Positions 7,742-17,800 of a DNA stretch of 19,393 nt are shown one piece after another. The notes below the pieces were generated by a model. That model did no database searches, was not told the DNA's origin, and saw only the letters and a program-made list of their open reading frames with translations. How positions within the stretch are numbered: position 1 is the stretch's first letter; each line of letters begins with the position of its first letter. The stretch comes from a bacterium (GTDB lineage: Bacteria > Bacillota_I > Bacilli_A > Mycoplasmatales > Mycoplasmoidaceae), in NCBI GenBank assembly GCA_017633195.1, contig JAGBPV010000029.1, forward strand, positions 1 to 19,393, given 5' to 3'. The position numbers were made by a program, and so were the translations under genes.

Positions 7742-9175
7742 TTAATATGCTTTTGCAAAATATATTCAATATTGTGCTTTATTATTTGTGTAAAAACATT
7801 TAACATCTTCTTTTTCATCAATAGTTGACTTAATACATCTTGTACTTATTGAAGTTTGTTTTTTAAAGTTTATTTCATCCTGTATATTTCCACCTCATGG
7901 TGCTAATGCAATATGTTTATTATTAATAGCATTTTTTACTTCTTGTAAAGTATGACAAATTTCAATAGAATTATCTAATCTATTTTTAGCTTTATCATAA
8001 AGTCTATTATTGTATTTTTGTCCTAGTTCATGAATATTACTAATAAATTCATTTAAGTTCATTTCTTGTTTATTATTTAAGTCTCTAAAAATTAATGTTA
8101 CTTTATTTTCATTAACTTCATTTTTACCAATTAATAAAGTAATTGGTGTACCTAAAACTTGTTGTTCTTTAATTTTAAATCCTAAAGAATTGTTTGAAAA
8201 ATCCAAATAAACTCTATATTCTTCTAATTTAGTTTTAATATTTGTTGCATATTGAACAATGTCTTGTTCATCATTTAAAACACATACTGCAATTTGATTT
8301 ATAGCAATATCTCATGGTAAAACTAAGCCTAAATCATCACTATGAGACATAATAATTGCACCAATAATTCTTGTTGATAATCCACAAGAAGTTTGATAAG
8401 GATGTTCTAATTCATTATTTTTATTTCTAAAAGTAATATCATAAGGAATTGTAAAATTTTGTGCTAAATAATGTGATGTTGCACATTGCAAAGCTTGACC
8501 ATCTTGCATTAATGCTTCACAAGTAAAAGTATGATTTGCTCCTGCAAATCTTTCATTTTCTGTTTTTTCTCCATTAAGAATTGGAATACATAAGAATTTA
8601 TTAATAAAATCAACATAATTATCATTCATTATTAATGTAAATTCTTCTGCTTCTTTTTTTGTAGAGTGAATTGAATGCATTTCTGTTCAATAAAACTCAC
8701 TTGTTCTTAAAAAAGGTCTTGTATTTTTTTCTACTCTAAACACATTGGCTCATTGATTATATTTAAAAGGTAATTGATTATATGAAACAAGCATATCTTT
8801 AAAATAATAACAAAATAAAATTTCACTAGTTGGTCTTAAGACTAATGGGTCAGTTAATGCTTCACCATCAATTGATTTTTTAGTTATAAAAAACATTTCT
8901 GGTGCAAAACCTTCAAGATGTTTTTTTTCCAAATTAAAAGAACTGTATTGCATTAATGTTGGCATCATGACATTTTTGATGTCATAATTATGAAATCTCT
9001 TATCCATTTCTTTTTTAATTTGTTCTCAAATAAAAGTAGAGTTTGGAGTAAAAATGATTGTGCCTTTAACTTTTGCATAATGCACTAATTTTGCTTGCTT
9101 AATTACATCATCATATCATTGTGTAAAATTTTTACTTCTTAAAGTAATTGCATTATTAATATTCTTTGAATCCAT
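7742..9175 (-). CDS. proS: Prolyl-tRNA synthetase, short (archaeal/eukaryote-like) type
   Basis: ProS charges tRNA-Pro with proline. The product has 477 residues, the length of the form that lacks the editing insertion of the long bacterial enzyme. Class II motifs are visible: LVLRPTSE, then RPFLRTSEFYWTEMH around 153-166, the GLSTR element, and an anticodon-binding domain from about residue 290. The C-terminus ends in YFAKAY, close to the Tyr-terminated tail that marks the archaeal/eukaryote-like class. TGA codons encode several Trp, including in the final 50 residues. The start is ATG 9173-9175, 3 nt after the sufB stop, so it belongs to the same transcript. Confidence 0.95.
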
Positions 9176-9178
9176 AAT

Positions 9179-10516
9179 TTATTCTTCTTCATCAATTTCT
9201 AATTCTAATAATCTATTTAATTCAACACTGTATTCTAAAGATAACCTGTTTGAAAATGGAGCAATAAAACCAATAAGCATCATATTTTTAGCAGTTTTTT
9301 TATCTATGCCTAAAGACATTAAATAAAACATGTTTTCTTGATTTAATTTACTAATATAAGCTTCGTGTTCAATTCCAGAACTATTATTTTCAATCATTTC
9401 ATGTGGAAATGTTAAACCCTTACTTTGCTTGTTTAAAAATAATGAGTCACATTTTACATGACTATAACTATTAATAGCATCTTTTTTAATTTCAACAAGG
9501 CCTCTATAATTAGCAATTCCATTACCACTAGCAATTGTTTTAGAAATAATTTTACTTCTAGTATTTGGTGCTAAATGAATCATTTTTGCACCTGTATCTT
9601 GATTGACATTTTGATGACTTACTGCAATTGAAACACATTCACTGCTTGCATATTCACCTTTTAAAATAGTGCATGGATATTTCATATTAATTCTTGATCC
9701 TAAATTGCCATCAATTCATGACATATATCCATGTGCATCAACAACTGCTCTTTTAGTTACAAGATTTAAAACATTGTCACTTCAATTTTGAATGGTTGTG
9801 TATTGCATTTTAGAATTTTTACCAACATAAACTTCAACATTTGCAGCATGTAAATTATCTTCACTATATATTGGTGCAGTACATCCTTCAATATATTGTA
9901 AAGAACTGTTATCATCAACAATAATTAAAGTTCTTTCAAACTGTCCAACACTTTTATTATTAATTCTAAAATAAGTGTGTAATGGTAAATCTACTACAGT
10001 ATTTTTTGGAACATAAATAAATGTTCCACCAGATCAAACAGCACTATTTAATGCTGCAAATTTATGTTCATTACTATAAATTAATTTACCTAAATATTTT
10101 TGTACAAGTTCTGGATATTTTTTTACAGCAGTATCTAAATCAGTTAAAATAACATTCTTTTTTTCAACTTCTTTAAAAATTTGTCCATAAACCATTTCAC
10201 TATCTAATTGGGTTTCTAAACCATTTAAAAATTTTGCTTCTTCTTTACTTACTTTTAATTTTTCAAAAGTAGTTTTGATTTTTTCAGGAAGATCATCTCA
10301 TTCTTTCTTTTTATCAATTTCATATTTTGAATAATAAATAAAATTATCAAAATTAATAAAAGATAAATCTGGTCCTCATTTTGGCAATGGTAATTTTTTA
10401 AAGGCTTCATAACCTTTTAATCTAAATTGCAACATTCATTCTGGTTCGTTCTTAATTTTTGAAATTTGTCTAATGACATTTTCATTTAAACCATATCCTG
10501 TATTAAATATTTTCAT
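9179..10516 (-). CDS. sufB: Fe-S cluster scaffold protein SufB
   Basis: SufB is the main scaffold of the SufBC2D complex, where sulfur from SufS/SufU and iron are built into a nascent cluster. The product has 445 residues, slightly shorter than the usual 465-495. Aligned by eye with the E. coli protein, the key residues are kept: C212 in YIEGCTAP (E. coli C254), C356 in HVKCDSLF (C405), and the Glu-His-Glu triplet at 383-385 in GIEHEAY (E432-H433-E434). ADTGxKMIH is present as QDTGAKMIH. The third Cys of many SufB proteins (E. coli GANC motif) is Ser here but is not the essential one. The start ATG overlaps the end of sufU by 14 nt. Confidence 0.95.
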
Positions 10517-10967
10517 TGTCTTTATATTCTTTTAAAATTTTATTAATACTTAATGCACAACTTTGTGCACATGGTATTCTATTTGCTTGTTTATGAACAT
10601 TTTTATAAATAATTAAATCATTTAATAAATCTTTATTATTAATTGTTCCATTACTAACCATTTCTAAAAAATCTTTACTTAATTCTTCAACTTTTTTTAA
10701 ATCTTTATTAACAATATTTGTACAAATCATATCAGTAGTAGCAGTACTAATTACACAACCAAAACCATAAAATTTAGCATCAACAATTTTGTTATCTTTG
10801 ATTCATACTACTAAAGTAATATCATCTGTGCAAGAAGCAGTAACAGTTTTTGCAGATAAATATTCATCTAATTTTTTAAATTCTTCTTCACTAATTCGAT
10901 TTGTTGGATTTGTACCATGATTTACAATTAATGTTCTTACAAATTCAACATCATTATATAAGTCCAT
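10503..10967 (-). CDS. sufU: Zn-binding sulfur-transfer protein SufU
   Basis: In Firmicutes-type SUF systems SufU binds zinc and accepts persulfide sulfur from SufS. The product has 154 residues. The ligand set is visible: C46 and D48 in SCTDDI, C71 in GFGCVIS, and C133 in IPCAQSC. An additional C137 occurs four residues later, where other SufU proteins usually have a hydrophobic residue. A TGA Trp lies at residue 55. A clear Shine-Dalgarno (TGGAGATGAG) sits inside the end of the upstream sufS-like gene, and the starts and stops overlap by 14 nt on both sides, suggesting coupled translation. Confidence 0.93.
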
Positions 10968-12153
10968 TTAACTCATCTCCAGGATTGAAATTATTAATTG
11001 CTTCAATCAATTTTTTAATATCATTAAAATCATTATAAAAAAGTAGACTAATTCTTAAAACATTTCTTGTTTTTAAAGGATATTTAGCTAACTTTGCACA
11101 TGATAGTGAACTTCTTGCTAAGATATTATGTTGATTTAAATAATATTCAATATCTTGTGCATCAACTAGTTGATTTTGGTGATTTAACATGTTGAATGTA
11201 ATCATTGGAGAATGAATACTTGGAGTGTAAAGTTGAATCTTTTTTAAATCAATATTATCTAAGAAATATTTTTTTAATATTGCTTCTCTTCTTCTTATTT
11301 CTTCATATCCTAAATTCATTCAATATTTTAAAGATTCATTAAAAGCAACAATAGCAGTAGTATTTAAATCATCATTATGATTCATTTCTTCTAATTCATC
11401 CAAATTAAAGTCTTTTTGAATATTTTTTTTAATATATAAAAAACCTAAACCAGTTGGACCAATAATTTTGTGTGCTGAACCAACTAAAAAATCACAATTA
11501 GTTTCATGACATAGTGCTGGGAAATGTTCTAATTGTTGTGTTGCATCAACAACTGTATAAATATTAGGATTGATTTGTTTAAGATCTTCAATAATACTTT
11601 TAGTATCAACTAAGTTACCTAATAAATTACTAGCCCCTGTAAAAGCAACTACTTTAGTATTTTTATTAACATATTTTTTAAAAGTATTTGTATCAATATT
11701 TGGATCATCTTTACCAACAAGAATTAACTTAATATTTTTTCTTTCTTTTAATTTAAATCATGGTAATAAATTTGAACCATGTTCTAAATAATGCACAATA
11801 ATTTCATCATTTTCTTTTAATGTATCTTCTATTAAATCAGCAGCAATATTTAATGATAAAGTTGAACCACTAGTATAAAAAACTTCATCTTCATTAGCAT
11901 CAAGAAAATCACTTAATCTTTTTTTTGATTCATTAACAAGTTCTTTAGTTAATGCATCAAGATCATTTTGTTTATCATAAAGTCCATTAATTTTTTCATT
12001 AAATCATTGTACTTTTTCTACCATTTCATTTGGTTTTAAAGTAGTTGCTGCATTATCTAAATAAACAAGATCTTGGTGATGTTTGAATCAAACAAAATCT
12101 TTTTTTAAATCTTTATAATCTTTAATATCTATTTCATTACTTACTTTGGTCAT
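10954..12153 (-). CDS. Second, diverged SufS-type cysteine desulfurase paralog
   Basis: The product has 399 residues and is a fold type I PLP enzyme clearly related to the SufS encoded immediately upstream: shared are LVYLDNAATTLKP, VAFTGASNLL, the PLP-lysine motif GSAHKIIGPTG (K229) and the sulfur-carrying loop SSLSCAKLA (C352). It differs in three places. The NPH element of the partner (residues 49-51 there) is replaced by unrelated sequence. TSGATESIN has become TSGSTLSLN. The segment between the PLP lysine and the C-terminal domain is 18 residues shorter, removing the FEGGTP motif. In SufS dimers that motif reaches the other subunit's cofactor. It may be a partner subunit of a heterodimer, a specialised desulfurase, or a regulator. 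Start ATG 12151-12153 overlaps the upstream stop by 13 nt. Confidence 0.88.
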
Positions 12154-13346
12154 TGATTTAAAGCCTCAATCAATTTATCAATATCATTGTAGTCATTATA
12201 AAATAGCATACTTGCTCTAACTACATATTGTGCATTTAAATTATGTGTTGCTAATTTTGCACAAGACAATCCACTTCTTACTAAAATATTGAATTTTTGT
12301 AAGAATTCTTCAACTTTTTTACTTTCAATGATTTTATTTTCTTTATCTTTAAAATTAAAAGTAATTAAAGGAGTATTTTCACTAGGATTGTAAAGAATAA
12401 AATCATCTCTTTTTGGCATATTTTGTAAGAAGTATTTTTTTAATAACACTTCTCTCTTTATAATTTCTTCACTACCAATATCCATCAAATAATTTAAAGA
12501 TTTTTTTCAAGCATATAATCCTGCAACATTTGGAGTTCCTCCTTCAAATTTATGGTTATTCTTAGCAAAAACAAAATGATCTTCATAGATGTTTTCATTC
12601 ATATCTCCACCATACTTTAAAGGATTGATTTCATCATATAGATCTTTTTTAATATATAAAAATCCTGTTCCTGTTGGTGCAATCATTTTATGACCACTTC
12701 CTACAGCAAAATCTAAATTAAAATCATGACATTTTAAAGGAAAATGTTCAATATATTGTGTTGAATCAACTAAAGTAAAAATTTTGTCATTATATTTTTT
12801 AATACCTTGAATGATTCCTTTAATATCAACTTCATCTGCTAATAAATTACTTGCACCAGTAAATGCAACTAATCTTGTTTTTTTAGTTAGAGCATTAAGA
12901 ATTTCATTTTTATCAATAATCAAAGTATCTTTATTAACAAAAACTAGTTTTACTCCAATACGTTGTCTTAACTTATATCAAGGTAATAAGTTAGCAGAAT
13001 GTTCCATGTAAGTAATAATTACTTCATCATCTTTTTTTAAGATATCTTGCATTGCATTTGCAATAGTATTTATTGATTCTGTTGCACCACTTGTAAACAT
13101 TACTTCTTCTTTATCTGCTTGGATGAACTTTGCAAGGGTTTTTCTTGTTTCTTCAATTTCATTATAAACAATTACTGCTAATCTATTGTCACTATGAGGA
13201 TTTGATGAATATTTAGTGTAATATTCATTAATTGCATCAATTGTTATTTGGGGTTTTAATGTTGTTGCAGCGTTATCTAAATAAACTAAGTTTTGATTGT
13301 TTTTAAATCATGGAAAATCTTTCTTATAATCTTTTAAAACTGGCAT
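12141..13346 (-). CDS. sufS: Cysteine desulfurase SufS
   Basis: SufS removes sulfur from L-cysteine using PLP and passes it as persulfide to SufU. The product has 401 residues, the normal size. Visible motifs are LVYLDNAATTLKP (20-32), TSGATESIN (85-93), MEHSANLLPW with the cofactor-stacking H116, VDSTQ around 193-197, GSGHKMIAPTG with PLP lysine K220, FEGGTP at 267-272, and RSGLSCAK with the persulfide cysteine C362. The final codons read NQWPK: the TGA in them is Trp and the real stop is TAA at 12141-12143. A good Shine-Dalgarno (GGAGAT) lies 6 nt before ATG 13344-13346, inside the end of sufD. Confidence 0.95.
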
Positions 13347-13953
13347 TTTCTATCTCCATCCAAATTTTATTTAACATTTTTTCATCATTATTATTAATCA
13401 TTAATGACTTATATAATGACTGTAAAATTATATTAATACTATCAATTTTATTAATGCCTAATGAATTTAAATAAAATAATTCTTCTTTATTTAAACTACC
13501 AACTGCAAGTTTATGTGAACTTGTAAAACTGTTATTAGCAGCATCTATTTTAGGAATTCCACTGAATTTAGCTTCATCCATGACAATTGCTTTAATAACT
13601 TGTTCACTATATATATCTGCTAAAGGTCTAATGTTATTTTTAGATTCTAAAATTAAATTAGTAAAACTTTTTTGAAAATTAATTCCATGAAATTTAACAT
13701 ATGAATAAGTTTTTTCACATTGATGAATTGCACTTAATTTAATATTTTTTTTGTATTCATTTTGATTTAATGAAAAGAAATTCAATCGAATTTCATCATC
13801 TTTATTGTTTAAATTAAAAGTTCATTCAATCTTATAATCTTGTTTAATAAGGTCAATGATCAAATATGATTCAAGTTTATTTAAAACATAATTATTAAAC
13901 TTGTTATTTAATTCATTTAATTGATGAATATTATCTAATAAGTAAATTTGCAT
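13324..13953 (-). CDS. sufD: Half-length SufD (C-terminal half of the Fe-S scaffold partner)
   Basis: SufD pairs with SufB and SufC in the scaffold complex. The product has only 209 residues; family members have about 420-440. The retained part corresponds to the last turns of the beta-helix and the C-terminal helical domain: DAANNSFTSSHKLAVGSL, then LFYLNSLGI, which matches the (S/G)H-x-x-x-VG ... YLMSRGI region of typical SufD. The functionally important His (E. coli H360) appears to be H147. The first 90 residues show no N-terminal SufD domain that I recognise. Start ATG 13951-13953 has an AAAGGT Shine-Dalgarno 10 nt upstream and is 2 nt from the sufC stop. It overlaps sufS by 23 nt. There is no sign of a missing 5' half left in the DNA: sufC directly precedes it. 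Confidence 0.87.
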
Positions 13954-13955
13954 GA

Positions 13956-14741
13956 TTATTTACCTTTTAATGGATCAATATAATTTGCTATATCATTATT
14001 TTTTTCATCTTCAATTTGATATTTAGCATATCCAGATTCTTGAATTTCTTTTAATAATGAATAATCTCCTTTTTTAGCAATAGTTTTGTTTGAAACTAAA
14101 TAAACTTTTTGTGGTTTTAAATAATTAAAGATAAAGTTAGAATGAGAAATTACTAAGATACTTACATCAGGATTTTTCTCATAATATTCTTTAATAAGTT
14201 CACAAACTTTTTTTAATGCATCAACATCTAAAGCAGTATCAATTTCATCAATTAATAATAACTTTGGAGTTTTTAATTCCATTAATAAAACTTGAAATTT
14301 CTTTTTTTCTCCACCAGATCAATTAAAATTAACTTCTCTTTGCAAAATTTCATGATTTAAATTTAATTCTTTCAATCTTTTTAAAACTTTTGTATAAAAA
14401 TCACTCATTTCTTGAGTTTTATTTTCATTTTTTAAGATTGCTTGTAATAAATCCATAGTTTTTAATCCTGAAATTGATTCTGGATTTTGTTGCATCATAT
14501 GAATTTTTAAATTTGCAATATCTGAAGTTTCTTTATTAGTGATGTCTTCATTATCAAAAAAAATTGATCCAGCAGTTTTAGAAACAGTATAATGACTAAA
14601 TATTGCTTTTAATAAAGTAGTTTTACCACATCCATTTGGACCAATTAATGCTACTATTTCATGATCTAAAACATTTAAATTAATGTTTTGTAAGATTGTT
14701 TTTTCATTAATCTTTACTTCTAAATTTTTGATTTCTAACAT
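13956..14741 (-). CDS. sufC: SUF system ATPase SufC
   Basis: SufC is the ABC-type ATPase whose dimerisation rearranges SufB and SufD during cluster assembly. The product has 261 residues, full length. Walker A GPNGCGKTT is at 34-42, the Q-loop Gln in HMMQQNP around 84-85, the ABC signature WSGGEKKK at 141-148, Walker B LLLIDEIDTALD at 161-172, and the switch His in VISHS (H200). The Trp before the signature is TGA, so under the standard code the gene would appear broken in two. GAGGATTT just before ATG 14739-14741 is the ribosome-binding site. First gene of the suf operon. Confidence 0.96.
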
Positions 14742-14766
14742 AAATCCTCAAAATTGTTGATTTATT

Positions 14767-14772
14767 ATTATA
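14767..14772 (-). promoter_or_regulatory. Predicted -10 box of the suf operon
   Basis: TATAAT on the minus strand is 26 nt upstream of the sufC ATG, leaving about 19 nt of leader that includes the Shine-Dalgarno. Its expected -35 region overlaps the -10 box of the divergent lipoprotein gene. No recognisable -35 or operator was found. Confidence 0.45.
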
Positions 14773-14788
14773 TATGAAAAAAGTTATC

Positions 14789-14794
14789 TATAAT
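14789..14794 (+). promoter_or_regulatory. Predicted -10 box of the large lipoprotein gene
   Basis: TATAAT lies 22 nt upstream of the lipoprotein ATG. The implied leader is about 15 nt with no Shine-Dalgarno, so translation may start on a near-leaderless mRNA. It faces the suf promoter with the two -10 boxes 16 bp apart. Confidence 0.45.
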
Positions 14795-14816
14795 AATATA
14801 ACTACATAAATTTAAA

Positions 14817-17800
14817 ATGAAAAATAAAGTTCAAAAATCAAAGAAAAAAATCAATAAAAATAAGATTGTTTTATATTCAAGTATATTTGCTTTAAGTTTA
14901 CTTTCTTTAACTGCTGTTACATCATGTTCTTCTGTTACTGCTAATTCATCTAATGCAAGTTCAATTAATCAATCCATTAATACTTATAATGGCAATAAAG
15001 GTTTTGCTAGTGGAAATAATTTTTCTTTAAAAAATGTTGCAATAGATTCATTGAAAAGTAGCACTGGAAGTAATGCTTTTTTAACATATAAGAGTAATGA
15101 ATTAATTTATAATTGATTTAAAAATTCATCAGATCAAAGTGTTAAACAATTATTTCAAGATGCTCAAAAAAAAGCAGAAACACAATACAATTCACAAGTT
15201 ACTTCATATCAAAAACAATATGGTTCAAATTGACAATACTATATTCAAAATAATTTATTAGATCCAGTTGGTGGTACAAAAGCTTTGTATATTCAGAATC
15301 AAATGTATGGTACATTACAAACTGATTTTCAAAATTATATTTTTGGTACAAATATTAATGGATTTAAAAATTTATTAGGTTTTGAACAAATCACTAATAA
15401 AAATCAATTATTAGATTTTAATAAATGAACCCAAAATGATTTGAGTGTGACACAAGATTTTATTAATAATCCAATTAATTGAGCAGGAAATAATAATCCA
15501 AGTGATTTAAACAAAAATTTTAGTTTAGGTTTTTTTCCAAGTAATAGTTTAAGTTTAAATTCTACTCAACAAAATTTATATTTACATTTAAGTAACTTTG
15601 ATCAATATTTATTTGACCAATGAATTATTCATGAAAATCCTTTTATATGTTCAAGTATTTTATATGAATATTATACAAAAAATAGTGGTAGTAATTTAAC
15701 TTCAAATAATGCAATTTACAATAGTTCATATTTTCAAAATTTACCATCATCAAATAATTTAGCTTTTCCACAATTTGGAACAAAAGCAAATAATCAATTT
15801 GATAATCACTTATATAAGTATTTACAACCAGAATCTTCTTCTAATCCTGATGGATATATCAAATTAAGCAATGGAACTTATTTAAGTCCAGTAATAGATA
15901 ATTGAAATGTAGAATCAAATAATAACGCTGTACAAAATCTATATAACACAAATGCTGAAACTGGTGGATTTAATTTCTTAAATTTAGGAAATGTTGGAAA
16001 TACACAAACTGGATATTTTGTTACAAATGGTGCAAATTTACAACAATCTTCTTCAACATATGCAGCATACAGCTCATATTTAGCATCATATAGTGCTGCA
16101 GCAATTAGTAGATATAATGCTTTAATGTATGATGAAAATAATACTTCAACAAGTATTAATGGAGTTGGAGGAAGTTTATACAACATTTTTAGTTCAACAA
16201 GTTTAAATCAAAAATTATTAGCAAATTTTTTGTATGTAGATGGAACTAATAATGGTGAAAGTTCAGGAACATTTACTCCATCATATTTATCAACCCCATC
16301 TACTGATTCAATTAGTGTTACTAATCCAAGATATACTTATTTACTTTATAATGGTGTTCCATTAAATAATGCAAGTTTATCTGAATTTTGGAATTTAAAT
16401 AATGGTCCAAATTTATTTAGTCATGATACTATGACAATTTTGTCATTTAATGTAACTTATAATAACCAACTTTCACCATTTATTTTTACTAGAGATGGTG
16501 ATGGAGTTCATGTTTTAGCAATTGATGGATATAACAGAATTTTATATGCTGAACAAAATCCAAGTGCTATGAGTTCACCAATTAATGTTTATCCAAATCC
16601 AACTAATGGATATGAAGCAGCAATTGATGCAATTGCACAAGACATTTTATGAAGACAAACCCAATTAGACTATAATATTCAAACAAATTATAAAATTAAT
16701 TTGTTCAGTGCTCTTGAAACATATTTTAAAAATAATGAAGCAGCTTTATTATTAGGTTATGCTTCACAAATTTTAAATAATACTAATAATGAAAATTACA
16801 ATGCATTATTTAGTAGTCAATACAACTTATTTTCACAAAATGATGTAAGTAACATTTTTAATACAAGTAATACTAATTTACAAAAAGCAACTTTAAATTT
16901 AATAAATTCCTTGGTTTTAATGCAAGAATATATTACTGAACAAAATAATGAAAATGCTTTAAAAAACCAAATTTTAGTATCTTATACATCAAATGGAACT
17001 TCTAGTAATTCAGGTTCATCTAGTTCATCTTATGGAATTGGAAGTAATTTTGATAATAATGGAATTAAACCAGCATTTCCTTATTTCATTGATTTAAGTT
17101 CTAGTTTGATTTATCCTTTTTTAAGTTATTATGTTTATCATTTATCTTTTGCAAATACTTTATATTCAAATGATGAAAATAATTATGCAGCAAGTTTATA
17201 TGATAATGGAATTAGTACATCAAGTTACAGTTCTTTATTAAATTTAGATCAACAATTATCTAATTTAAATACAAATCTAAACAATAGTATTAATGCATAT
17301 ATTGATGCAATAAATTTACAACCTTGATCTACAAGTGCAAGTGAATATTCAAAATATGCACAATATGTATTTACAAATAATAATGCAATAAATAATGCAA
17401 TAAATGCGATTAATACCAATAATACTTTAGGTGATCTTGTTAAAAATAATATTTTAGCAAACAGTATGAAAATTAATATGAGTACTTTGCCTTCAGTAAG
17501 TAATAACTTTAATTTAACAACATCTAATTTAAACAATATTTTTAATGGTACTGATACAAATTATGGAAATTTATCATATTTAACTACAGCATTAATTTAT
17601 GAAGATTTTTTAAGTGATTTTAGTTCTAATGCTGCTTTAAGTGTAAATTATGGATATAACTATAATTTAAGTCAAAATTATAATTTACCAACTCAAACAC
17701 AATATGATACAGATTTAGCAAATATAACAAACACAATTGCTAATTATTATATTGATAAGAATTATATTTATTCTTTAAATGGATTAAATAATGATAATTC

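Noticed and set aside
7540..7803. Plus-strand open frame across acpP and the end of proS
   Set aside because: Antisense to two conserved genes, low-complexity Phe/Leu/Ile-rich translation.
9179..10516. SufB appears to lack the Cys found in the E. coli GANCGAHTFP motif, which could mean an inactive scaffold
   Set aside because: Counting back from the EHE triplet, that Cys is not the essential C405. The residues matching C405 (C356) and C254 (C212), and the Glu-His-Glu triplet, are all present.
11570..13011. Two plus-strand frames (11570-11791 and 12811-13011) with similar sequences, which could look like a repeated small gene
   Set aside because: They are the antisense of the homologous GASNLL regions of the two SufS paralogs, which explains their similarity.
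13324..13785. sufD starting at the internal TTG near 13785, giving an even shorter protein
   Set aside because: The frame is open through a TGA Trp codon to an ATG at 13951-13953 that has a Shine-Dalgarno and sits 2 nt from the sufC stop.
13956..14741. sufC, sufS, ktrB, tilS, pth, proS and sufB look like strings of broken gene fragments
   Set aside because: All the breaks are in-frame TGA codons at positions expected to be Trp. With code 4 each gene is one intact frame.
15878..17536. Minus-strand frames at 15878-16186 and 17249-17536 inside the lipoprotein gene
   Set aside because: They follow from the biased codon composition of the Asn/Ser/Tyr-rich lipoprotein; no start signals and no recognisable domains.
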